From Acutalibacter sp. (GTDB lineage Bacteria > Bacillota > Clostridia > Oscillospirales > Acutalibacteraceae), in assembly GCA_022801475.1 (NCBI GenBank), contig JAAWSH010000013.1:1-13940 (forward strand): a stretch of DNA of 13,940 bases. The letters are read 5' to 3'. This document shows positions 1 through 6,719 of this stretch, piece by piece. The position numbers and the translations under genes are program-made. The notes beneath the pieces were generated by a model, which saw nothing but the letters and a program-made list of their open reading frames with translations, did no database searches and had not been told where the DNA came from. Every line of letters starts with the position of its first letter. The first letter of the stretch is position 1.

Positions 1-1548
1 CACCAGGCAGTTTTCCTGTACTTGGCCGAATAGGCCCAGCATCCAGCTGCCCAGGGTATCGGAAAAGCCGTGAAGAATGGAATTTTCCAGTAAAGGCTGC
101 AAAATGAGCTTTGGCATATAGAAGTCCAGCATTTCCGGGGGAAGCTCGGTCATATACAGCAGCTTTTCGCCGTGACGCAGCTTTTGGATGTACATGTATT
201 GGTCCAGGTACCCCAGGTCCTGCCGCACCCGCAAAATTTCCGGCCCTTTAATACTCATGCGCATAATACCCGCCAGGGCGGTGACCGTTTGTTTGATGTC
301 CTCCAGCCGCCGGGCCTCGGCCAGGCCGTTGATGCAGTCAAGGGTATTATACAGAAAATGGGGGTTGATCTGGGCTTGAAAGGCCTTGATCTCCGCCTCC
401 TTTAGCCGCAACTCTTTAGTATACACTGTGTCAATGAGATTTTCAATACGCGCCATCATCTGGTTATACACTTCTGCCAGGTCCCGGAACTCGTCTTTGG
501 TCTGGGTGATAATGGGCTCGCTGGCCTTGGGGTCGCTCACCCGGCCCAGTTTTTGCTGAAACTGGTGGAACTGCTGGGAAATGCCCCGGGAAACCTGGTA
601 AATGCACAGCACCACCAAAAGGACGGAGAGCAGCGTGAGGCCGGACTGAAAATAAAATATACTATATACGTTGCTGTACAGCAAGCTTTCGTTCAGCACC
701 AGGTAAAGGTCCCAGTCCCCCAGAGAGGAGACGGTGTGGAACACCCGCAGCTTTACGCCGTTCAAATACAGCACGGGCTCTTGGGGAGAGAGCATCTCAA
801 TGGCCTGGCTGGAAAGGGTGGAGTAGTTCAGCAGGGGCTGGCCAAAGGGGTTTACTACCACCAGGGTGGGGTCGGTCTCTACCCGGCCCGAAAGAGCATA
901 GGACACCTGCCGCAGGGCCCCCAGGTTGAAGTCCACCATAATCAGCCCCAGCTCCTGGTCGGAAACCGGGTCCTTGATCTGCCGGGTCAGGGTTACCAGG
1001 TCGCTGGAAAGCTTGTCATAGGTAAAGTACATTTCACCGCCCAGCCGCCGGGCCGCGGCCTGGTTGCGGTTCAGCCGGGCGATAAGGTCGCCAAAGCGCA
1101 GGCGGTTGTCCATGCGCCAGACATAGTAGTCCTCATAGCTGTTTTTAATGGTGATACTCTCTATATTCATATCATAGTCAATGAGGATATTGTATATCAG
1201 CCGCTGAAATTCGGTTTCCAGGTTCTCCACTTGGTTGGGGTTTAGGCTGCTTTTACTGATACGCAACTTTTCCTGTACGTTGTCGCTGAACATAAATACC
1301 TCGGTTTCGGTGCGCAGTTTGCGCAGATAGCTGTCTACCAGGCCGATCTGCTGGTCTGCGGTAATATCCGCCTGCACGTTTACCAGCCGCTGGCTTTCCT
1401 GAAAAGAGAAGAAGTAAGTGGTTACGAGCAGGGTTAAAAAACTGACCACTGTAACGGGCACCAGGGTAACCAGCAGTTTTTTTTGTATAATAAACCGGTC
1501 GGTGAGCCGGTTCCAAAAGCTTTTGCCTTTTATAAAAAAAGATTTCAT
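1..1548 (-). CDS. YesM-like sensor histidine kinase (3' end cut by window edge)
   Basis: This is a membrane sensor kinase of the LytS/YesM type (His_kinase PF06580 family), which detects an extracellular ligand and phosphorylates an AraC-type response regulator. The frame is open for 516 codons from ATG at 1548 to the left edge, with AAAGGAGA at 1568-1561 upstream on the minus strand. Two membrane segments are visible, at about residues 22-47 and 298-318. They flank an extracellular region of about 250 residues that is probably a Cache-type sensor. A HAMP-like linker follows, then the phospho-acceptor motif QINPHFLYNTL with His397, and an N-box LLENSILHG with Asn489. The G-boxes of the ATPase domain lie past the edge; the family usually has about 580-600 residues, so roughly 80 are missing. 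It is divergent from the sugar transporter, so it is the likely regulator of that operon. A response regulator gene is expected next on the left. The family call is firm; the ligand is unknown. Confidence 0.93.
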   Translation of the reverse strand, partial: MKSFFIKGKSFWNRLTDRFIIQKKLLVTLVPVTVVSFLTLLVTTYFFSFQESQRLVNVQADITADQQIGLVDSYLRKLRTETEVFMFSDNVQEKLRISKSSLNPNQVENLETEFQRLIYNILIDYDMNIESITIKNSYEDYYVWRMDNRLRFGDLIARLNRNQAAARRLGGEMYFTYDKLSSDLVTLTRQIKDPVSDQELGLIMVDFNLGALRQVSYALSGRVETDPTLVVVNPFGQPLLNYSTLSSQAIEMLSPQEPVLYLNGVKLRVFHTVSSLGDWDLYLVLNESLLYSNVYSIFYFQSGLTLLSVLLVVLCIYQVSRGISQQFHQFQQKLGRVSDPKASEPIITQTKDEFRDLAEVYNQMMARIENLIDTVYTKELRLKEAEIKAFQAQINPHFLYNTLDCINGLAEARRLEDIKQTVTALAGIMRMSIKGPEILRVRQDLGYLDQYMYIQKLRHGEKLLYMTELPPEMLDFYMPKLILQPLLENSILHGFSDTLGSWMLGLFGQVQENCLV

Positions 1549-1704
1549 TCGCTTTTGAATTCTCCTTTGTGCAATTTTTTGGGCCTTCGGGGCCTTGGAT
1601 GAGAGAGGCGTTTCAGACCAATATCCCAGAAAAACGGATTACTTCTATAGTAAAACATAACATAATACCTAATAGCAAGAGGGGAAATGGAAAACGTAAA
1701 AAAT

Positions 1705-1738
1705 AGTGCACCAAACCCTTAAATTGATGCACTGTGCA
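1705..1738. promoter_or_regulatory. TGCAC palindromes, candidate operator in divergent intergenic region
   Basis: The 278-base gap between the divergent kinase and binding-protein genes contains a perfect 11-base palindrome, TGCACTGTGCA (1728-1738). An upstream AGTGCA (1705-1710) is inverted relative to TGCACT (1728-1733), and a further TGCACA half-site lies at 1765-1770. Repeated half-sites just upstream of a sugar transporter gene suggest a binding site for a response regulator or LacI-type protein. The binding protein is not identified, and short palindromes can occur by chance. Confidence 0.4.
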
Positions 1739-1761
1739 AAATGCCCCATACGAGTTAAAAT
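1733..1761 (+). promoter_or_regulatory. possible promoter of the sugar transporter operon
   Basis: TAAAAT at 1756-1761 matches the -10 consensus at five of six positions. The hexamer 17 bases upstream, TGTGCA (1733-1738), matches the -35 consensus poorly and overlaps the TGCAC palindrome. A weak -35 overlapped by an operator would fit an activator-dependent promoter, but other AT-rich stretches nearby are also possible. Confidence 0.3.
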
Positions 1762-1826
1762 AATTGCACAAGCTTTGTCAGGCTATATTGACTAAATTAG
1801 CTTTTTTGGAAAGGATGAAAACTAGC

Positions 1827-3176
1827 ATGAAAGCGAAAAAAGTAGCAGCCCTGCTTTTGGCAGGCACACTGATGATCGGCGCTCTGGCCGGCTGCGGCGG
1901 AGACAGCGGCTCCTCTACCGCCAGCAAAGGCGGGGATAGCTCTAAGACCAGCTCCACCGGCGGCGAGGCCAGCAATACGGGCGCGAAGTCTGACGCCAGC
2001 CTGGAAATTTGGCTATACGGCTGGGAAAAAGCCAGTGCCGACAAGGTGAAAGAGGACGCCATCAAGTGGGAAGAGGAGACCGGCGTGAAGATTACTTGCA
2101 CGGACGTGGCCTCCGACTCCTTCAGCACCAAGATCCAGGCCACCCTGGCTGGCGGCGCCGCCCCGGATATGACCTTCCTGGACGCCGGCGTGCAGAGCAC
2201 CCAGCTGGCCGCTAAAGGCAAGCTGCTGGGCCTGAAAGAGTACGGCGTGGAAGAGCACAAGGATAAGTTCTATGATTCGGTGTGGGACACCCTGGTGTAC
2301 AAGGACGACGTGTATGGCCTGCGGATCACTGCCAACAACCTGGCCCTGTTCTACAACAAAGAGCTGTTTAAGAACGCCAGCCTGGAAGAGCCCAGCGCTG
2401 ACTGGACCTGGGATGACCTGCGCAACGCGGCCAAGACCCTGACCGATACCAGCAACAACGTATACGGCCTGGACCTGCCCATCTACAATGATAACGGCGG
2501 CTACTGCTGGACCTGGCTGCCCTTCCTGTGGCAGAACGGCGGCGACTTTATGAATGAGGAGCGCACCGAGTGCACGGTGAACACCGCCGAGGGCGTAGAA
2601 GCCCTGGAGTTCTGGAAAGCCATGGTTCAAGAGGATAAGAGCGTGCCCCTGAACGCGGCCCCCACTGGCGTAAACCGCTTCACCTCCGGCGCTACCGCTA
2701 TGGTGATTGACGGCCCCTGGAACCTGTCTACCTTCCTTAGCGACCCCGAGTTTAAGGATAAGTTCGGCGTAGCCCCCCTGCCCAAGCAGAAGGAGAGCGC
2801 CACGGTAGTAGGCGGCGAAGGCATCTCTATTTTCAGCAGCACAAAGTATCCCCAGGAAGCTTATGATTATTTGGTGCACCTGACCTGCACGGACTTTGTG
2901 GAGACCTTCTGGGCCAACTGGATCACCGTTCCTCCTCAGCCCGACTACGCGGACTTCTATAAGGACGACGCCACCTATGGCGCGTACCTGCAGGTGTTCT
3001 CCGACCAGATGGAGACCTCTCACACCCGTCCGTTCACCCCGTCCTGGCCTCAGATCGAGGACGCGATGGGTCTGAACATTCAGGCGTACATGTTTGACAA
3101 AAACGACGATGCCCAGGCTTCTCTGGACAAAGCCGCCGAGGCCGTGAACAAGCTGATTGAGGCTGACAATAAATAA
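1827..3176 (+). CDS. sugar ABC transporter substrate-binding lipoprotein (CUT1)
   Basis: This is the extracellular solute-binding protein (family 1) of a carbohydrate ABC importer. It captures a sugar or oligosaccharide outside the membrane and delivers it to the two permeases encoded downstream. I chose ATG 1827 (449 aa) because it follows GGAAAGGA at 1808-1815 and gives a clean lipoprotein signal: basic MKAKK, a hydrophobic stretch, and lipobox LAGC with Cys23. Upstream in-frame starts at 1764 and 1815 either add a non-signal extension or sit on the Shine-Dalgarno site. A Ser/Gly/Thr-rich linker of about 40 residues follows the cysteine, then a typical two-lobe body starting LEIWLYGWEK, with the ligand-pocket type motif TAMVIDGPWNLS in the middle. 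The length is normal for the family. It heads an SBP-permease-permease operon. Ligand specificity cannot be inferred. Confidence 0.93.
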   Translation: MKAKKVAALLLAGTLMIGALAGCGGDSGSSTASKGGDSSKTSSTGGEASNTGAKSDASLEIWLYGWEKASADKVKEDAIKWEEETGVKITCTDVASDSFSTKIQATLAGGAAPDMTFLDAGVQSTQLAAKGKLLGLKEYGVEEHKDKFYDSVWDTLVYKDDVYGLRITANNLALFYNKELFKNASLEEPSADWTWDDLRNAAKTLTDTSNNVYGLDLPIYNDNGGYCWTWLPFLWQNGGDFMNEERTECTVNTAEGVEALEFWKAMVQEDKSVPLNAAPTGVNRFTSGATAMVIDGPWNLSTFLSDPEFKDKFGVAPLPKQKESATVVGGEGISIFSSTKYPQEAYDYLVHLTCTDFVETFWANWITVPPQPDYADFYKDDATYGAYLQVFSDQMETSHTRPFTPSWPQIEDAMGLNIQAYMFDKNDDAQASLDKAAEAVNKLIEADNK

Positions 3177-3218
3177 TAAAGCCTTTAAGACGCTGGGCCA
3201 ATTTATAAGCGATTCATA

Positions 3219-3247
3219 AGAGCTGCCGCTTCTGCTAAGCGGGCTCT
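3219..3247 (+). promoter_or_regulatory. intercistronic hairpin 1 (binding protein / permease gap)
   Basis: CCGCTT (3226-3231) pairs perfectly with AAGCGG (3237-3242) around a five-base loop. AGAGC (3219-3223) pairs with GCTCT (3243-3247) across a two-base bulge. No T-run follows, so it is more likely an mRNA-stabilising or attenuating element than a full terminator. Confidence 0.55.
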
Positions 3248-3251
3248 GGGC

Positions 3252-3290
3252 GGGCGGCGGCTATCTCCCGAAAAAGGGGATATACCGCCC
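3252..3290 (+). promoter_or_regulatory. intercistronic hairpin 2 (binding protein / permease gap)
   Basis: GGGCGG (3252-3257) pairs with CCGCCC (3285-3290). Inside it, TATC (3262-3265) pairs with GATA (3279-3282) and CCC (3267-3269) with GGG (3276-3278). This imperfect GC-rich stem comes directly after hairpin 1 and 17 bases before the permease Shine-Dalgarno site. Such stems between binding protein and permease genes commonly make the binding protein more abundant than the permeases; that role is inferred here. Confidence 0.5.
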
Positions 3291-3323
3291 CCGCTTTCTA
3301 TATTTTAGAGAGGGGTTTTCCAA

Positions 3324-4220
3324 ATGGAACAGACCAAACGAAGCAAAACCCTGCAGCGCAGGTGGAACTTTTGGGGATACCTGTTCATCTTGCCGAACTT
3401 TTTGGGTTTTCTCCTTTTCATGCTGATCCCCATAGTTATGGCTCTGTTTTTCAGCTTGACGAATTATGATATCATTTCTCAGATGGACTTCGTGGGCGTT
3501 CAGAACTATGTGGACCTTTTCCAAGACGACCAGTTTATTGTTTCCTTGGTCAATACCCTGTGGTACTCGGTGCTCACAGTGCCGGCGGGGGTTGTTTTGG
3601 CCCTGCTTCTGGCCGTACTGCTGAACCGGCCGGTAAAGGGCATGGCGTTCTTCCGTACCACGGTGTTTATCCCGGTTATCACCTCCATGGTGGCGGTTTC
3701 CCTGGTGTGGAGCATGCTGTACGAGGACAATGCCGGCCTGTTCAACATCATCCTCAACGCTTTGGGCCTGCCCTCTGTACACTGGCTGACGGATACCAAT
3801 GTGGCCATGATCTCTGTGGCGATCATGAGCATTTGGAAGGGTCTGGGCTATAACATGACCATCTTCCTGGCCGGCTTGCAGGGCGTGCCCACGGACATCT
3901 ACGAGGCGGCCACCATCGACGGGGCGAACTCGGTGCAGAAGTTCTTTAAAATTACTGTACCCATGATCGGCCCCACTACCTACTTTGTCACCCTGATGGC
4001 CCTCATCGGCTCTTTGCAGACCTTTGACCAGATCAACATTATGACCCAGGGCGGCCCTGTGGACGCTACCAAAACCCTGGGCTTCTACCTGTACCGCTAC
4101 GGCTTTACTTACTACAAGATGGGATACGCCTGCGCTGCGGCCTATGTGCTGTTTGTCCTGGTGTTTATCGTATCGCTGATTCAGAACATTTCCTCCAAGA
4201 AGTGGGCGGACCTGTCCTAA
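3324..4220 (+). CDS. sugar ABC transporter permease, MalF/UgpA type
   Basis: This is an integral membrane permease of a CUT1 carbohydrate importer that forms half of the translocation channel. The 298-residue protein has about six hydrophobic segments, the first at about residues 17-45. It carries the canonical EAA loop EAATIDGA at residues 194-201, followed by FFKITVPMIGP, where the ATPase docks. ATG 3324 is preceded by AGAGAGGGG at 3307-3315. It lies 147 bases after the binding protein, across two hairpins, and 39 bases before the second permease. No ATP-binding subunit is encoded in the operon. Confidence 0.95.
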   Translation: MEQTKRSKTLQRRWNFWGYLFILPNFLGFLLFMLIPIVMALFFSLTNYDIISQMDFVGVQNYVDLFQDDQFIVSLVNTLWYSVLTVPAGVVLALLLAVLLNRPVKGMAFFRTTVFIPVITSMVAVSLVWSMLYEDNAGLFNIILNALGLPSVHWLTDTNVAMISVAIMSIWKGLGYNMTIFLAGLQGVPTDIYEAATIDGANSVQKFFKITVPMIGPTTYFVTLMALIGSLQTFDQINIMTQGGPVDATKTLGFYLYRYGFTYYKMGYACAAAYVLFVLVFIVSLIQNISSKKWADLS

Positions 4221-4259
4221 TGGGTCGTCATTATTATAGAAGAAAGGAAAGTGAGTTCC

Positions 4260-5120
4260 ATGGCGAATAATGCCGTAGTGATCAGAAAGAAAAAGCCCAC
4301 CTCGTTTTATGTAAAGCGGACTCTGCTTTACGTACTCTTGGCAGCCATTGCGCTGATTATGCTGTTTCCGTTTTTCTGGATGGTGTCTACCTCTTTGAAG
4401 GAGCAGTATGAAGCGGTGAAGATTCCGCCCGTGTGGATTCCGGCGGAGCCCCAGTGGATAAACTACGTTACACTCTTTACCGAGCAGCCCATGTTCATGT
4501 TTATGATGAACACCATCAAGATCGTGATCTTCGTGGTGCTAGGCCAGCTGTTTTTCAGCAGCCTGGCCGCCTACTCCTTTGCTCGTATCAAGTTTAAGGG
4601 CAACACGGTGATGTTTTTCTTCTACATCGCCACCCTGATGGTGCCCGGCCAGGTTACCATGATCCCCACCTACCTGATGTTTGCGAAAGTGGGCCTTACA
4701 GACAACCACCTGGCGCTGATTCTGCCAGCTTTCTTCTCGGCCTTTGGCGTGTTCCTGCTGCGGCAGTTCTTTATGTCCCTGCCTAAGGAGCTGGAGGAGG
4801 CCGCCGAGATAGACGGCTGCAACCCCTTTACCACCTACTGGCGTATTATGCTGCCCCTGGTGGTGCCGGCCATGCTGACCCTGGGCGTGTTCACCCTGAT
4901 GAACACCTGGAACGACTACCTTGGGCCTCTAATCTATTTGAACACTCCCGAAAAGTTTACCATGACTCTGGGCATTGCCTTTTTCCGGGGCATCTATACC
5001 ACCCAGTGGAACCTGGTGATGGCGGGCTCGGTGCTCTCTGTGGTGCCTATTCTGGTGGCGTACCTGTGCGCACAGAAATACTTTGTACAGGGCATTGCCA
5101 TGAGTGGCATTAAGGGATAA
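4260..5120 (+). CDS. sugar ABC transporter permease, MalG/UgpE type
   Basis: This is the second CUT1 permease and partner of the preceding gene. ATG 4260 (286 aa) is preferred over the in-frame GTG at 4251 because AAGGAA at 4244-4249 is well spaced for the ATG and too close to the GTG. A basic N-terminus (RKKK) leads into a first membrane segment at about residues 20-43 (ending LFPFFWMVSTSLK, typical of this subfamily). Further segments lie near 85-107, 118-142, 152-172, 195-217 and 255-275. The EAA loop EAAEIDGC is at residues 180-187, followed by YWRIMLPLVVPAM. It is the last gene of the transporter operon. With no ATPase nearby, a shared MsmK/MalK-type ATPase elsewhere is the likely energy source. 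Confidence 0.94.
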   Translation: MANNAVVIRKKKPTSFYVKRTLLYVLLAAIALIMLFPFFWMVSTSLKEQYEAVKIPPVWIPAEPQWINYVTLFTEQPMFMFMMNTIKIVIFVVLGQLFFSSLAAYSFARIKFKGNTVMFFFYIATLMVPGQVTMIPTYLMFAKVGLTDNHLALILPAFFSAFGVFLLRQFFMSLPKELEEAAEIDGCNPFTTYWRIMLPLVVPAMLTLGVFTLMNTWNDYLGPLIYLNTPEKFTMTLGIAFFRGIYTTQWNLVMAGSVLSVVPILVAYLCAQKYFVQGIAMSGIKG

Positions 5121-5296
5121 GTTCTTTCCCTGTTGGCGTAAAAAACTTCTATTAAGAAATTCAGGGCTTATTTGAAAACAGAGGAAATGGCGAAATGCTG
5201 ACCAAAAGTGGCCATATTCCAGGAGAAGAACCGCGGTAGCCGGTCGCTCTCCTGCCGCGGCCTGGCGGTTGACGGGAATTTCCCACAGGAAAGGTA

Positions 5297-5340
5297 GCCG
5301 CTGATGGGCGAAAAGACGGCGCTTTCGATGTTTCAAACAG
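5297..5340 (-). repeat. repeat-like motif, inverted copy of 13439-13468
   Basis: Read on the minus strand, CTGTTTGAAACATCGAA (5340-5324) matches 13439-13455 at 16 of 17 bases. GCCCATCAGCGGC (5309-5297) matches 13456-13468 at 12 of 13 bases. The blocks are separated by 14 bases here and are adjacent in the other copy. Both copies lie just downstream of a coding region. Two matching blocks in the same order suggest a dispersed intergenic repeat family in this genome. Confidence 0.55.
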
Positions 5341-5403
5341 ACTCTAGTCTAAACAGATTCAAAAAGCGGGGCACAAACAGAAAAAACCAAGCCGCCGCTG
5401 TAA

Positions 5404-5447
5404 CAGTGCCGCACAAAGAGATTTTTTGGCTTCTTTGTGCGGTATTG
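5404..5447 (+). terminator. strong 17-base-pair hairpin, possible terminator without T-tail
   Basis: CCGCACAAAGA (5409-5419) pairs perfectly with TCTTTGTGCGG (5432-5442). The stem extends outward to C5404-G5447 with two G-T pairs, and inward by one G-T pair, leaving a ten-base T-rich loop. No T-run follows directly on either strand. It sits between the transporter operon and the promoter of the next gene, so it may end transporter transcripts or protect their 3' ends. Confidence 0.5.
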
Positions 5448-5521
5448 CTATACAGGAGAGATGGTTTTTTGAACAGTAAAAACCAATCACCTAAAAGTAA
5501 AAAATTGTTTCAAAATTTCTA

Positions 5522-5550
5522 TTTACTTTCCCGAAAACACACTGTATAAT
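5522..5550 (+). promoter_or_regulatory. sigma-A promoter of the six-hairpin glycosidase gene
   Basis: A perfect TATAAT (5545-5550) lies 17 bases after TTTACT (5522-5527), which matches the -35 consensus at four of six positions. The region upstream is AT-rich. The start codon is 42 bases after the -10 box, so the leader would be about 35 bases. Confidence 0.75.
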
Positions 5551-5591
5551 GGGTTCACAAAATTTCAAACATAGAAAGGCGTAATCGTCCC

Positions 5592-6719
5592 ATGAACCAA
5601 TATGATCAATATCTAACAGAGCTTTCACGGCAGCTTTTAGAGGGCTGCAAAAAAACGGCTGTGGACGGTACCGTCCTGTTTACTCCGGACGGCGTGGCCA
5701 ACTACGACGCCCTGTGGGTGCGGGACCTGGGCTATATGGCTGAGTACTGCGGGGACCTGTTTGCCCCCGGCCAGCTGGAGGCCTGCATTGAGTTCATCCT
5801 TTCCGGCCAGCGGGAGGACGGGTGGATCCCCGACCGGGTGGAGGCCGACGGCTGCCCGGTGTATGCCGCTGGGGCCAAGGGCTCGCCGGTGGGGGAGGCC
5901 AACCTGGACAACACCCCCTTCCTGGTGTTCGCGGTTTACAGCACCCTACAGCTGGCGGCAGTGGAAACCCAGGTGCTGGCCCGGTGGGTGAAAGCCCTGG
6001 TCCGGGGCATGGACTGCATTTCCCTAAGCCCGGAGGGCCTGGTGTACAACGACCCCGCCCGGCCCCATTCGCCCTATGGCTTTACAGACACCGTCTGCAA
6101 GACAGGACGCCTGTTTTACGAATCGCTGCTGTACTGGCGGGCCTGCCGGCAGCTGGCGGAGCTCATCCGCCGGTGCGGAGAGGACGAGGCCAAAGCGGCG
6201 GACTACGAGGCTCGGGCCCAGCGGGTAACACAGGCCATTGATCAGCTGTACGACCCAGAGACCGGCCTGTATTTTGCGGCGGAGCTGGATTGCCGCCAGC
6301 CGGATGTGTGGGGGGCTGCGTTCCTGCTGTATATCGGCTTCCCTGTGGAGGAAGAAAAGGGCCAGGGCCTGGCCCGCTGGCTGACGGAGAACCAGAGCCG
6401 GTACCTTTATAAAGGCCAGGCCAGCCATCTGCCGGACGGAGCCCCCTGGCAGAAGCTGCTGATAGAGGTGGCCCCTGGGGAGTACCAGAACGGCGCCTAC
6501 TGGGCCACTGCCAGCGGTTGGATGTGGTATGTGCTGCGAAAGACTGACCCAAAGGGAGCCCGGCAGCTGCTGGAAGAGGTGACAGCGGACTTTAAGAGCG
6601 ACGGCTGCTGCGAGTGCGTGGCGCCTGGGTACCGAAAGCTGCCGGAGTACGTGGTCAGCGCGGTGAATGTAAGAGGCCCGGTACGGAAAGGCCTGATGGA
6701 GGACGGCCAGCTAACGTAA
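5592..6719 (+). CDS. six-hairpin (alpha/alpha)6 glycosidase-like protein, specificity unknown
   Basis: This is a 375-residue protein that I place in the six-hairpin glycosidase superfamily by its motifs. These are WVRDLGYMAEY with W42-R44-D45 near the N-terminus (as in GH15-like and related folds), DGWIPDR at 76-82, NLDNTPF at 104-110, PYGFTDTVCKTG at 161-172 and YQNGAYWATASGW at 298-310. It probably acts on an imported oligosaccharide in the cytoplasm, since no signal peptide is visible. I cannot assign a CAZy family or name its catalytic acids with confidence. ATG 5592 is the first start after the promoter and follows a weak GAAAGG site. It is shorter than most enzymes of the superfamily and has no carbohydrate-binding extension. 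It sits between the importer and a GH31 enzyme, which supports a role in glycan breakdown. Confidence 0.7.
   Translation: MNQYDQYLTELSRQLLEGCKKTAVDGTVLFTPDGVANYDALWVRDLGYMAEYCGDLFAPGQLEACIEFILSGQREDGWIPDRVEADGCPVYAAGAKGSPVGEANLDNTPFLVFAVYSTLQLAAVETQVLARWVKALVRGMDCISLSPEGLVYNDPARPHSPYGFTDTVCKTGRLFYESLLYWRACRQLAELIRRCGEDEAKAADYEARAQRVTQAIDQLYDPETGLYFAAELDCRQPDVWGAAFLLYIGFPVEEEKGQGLARWLTENQSRYLYKGQASHLPDGAPWQKLLIEVAPGEYQNGAYWATASGWMWYVLRKTDPKGARQLLEEVTADFKSDGCCECVAPGYRKLPEYVVSAVNVRGPVRKGLMEDGQLT

Larger units (their letters stand above)
5121..5591. other. non-coding gap between transporter and glycosidase genes
   Basis: No convincing gene is present. The open frames here lack a Shine-Dalgarno site and recognisable protein features. 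From left to right it holds a GC-rich stretch with CCGCGG at 5231-5236 and 5255-5260, a pairing AACCGC (5229-5234) with GCGGTT (5265-5270), a repeat-like motif (5297-5340), a long hairpin (5404-5447) and an AT-rich promoter region (5470-5555). Confidence 0.6.

Noticed and set aside
553..1245. Plus-strand open frame of 230 codons opposite the histidine kinase
   Set aside because: The minus strand carries a continuous kinase frame with recognised motifs across this interval, and the plus-strand translation has no domain signal.
1826..1840. cre-like half-site ATGAAAGCG at the binding-protein start codon
   Set aside because: It is the start of the coding sequence for the basic signal-peptide end (MKAKK), and only the left half matches the CcpA consensus.
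2013..3023. Long open frame (336 codons) on the minus strand opposite the binding-protein gene
   Set aside because: It lies wholly opposite a clear coding gene with strong third-position G/C bias, has no Shine-Dalgarno site and its translation has no recognisable domain; it is a shadow.
4929..5336. Minus-strand frame of 135 codons overlapping the end of the second permease gene
   Set aside because: Partly opposite a clear gene and partly in the repeat-like motif; no domain or ribosome-binding site supports it.
5304..5549. Plus-strand frame of 81 codons before the six-hairpin gene
   Set aside because: It runs through the strong hairpin and the promoter of the next gene, and has no convincing ribosome-binding site or protein features.
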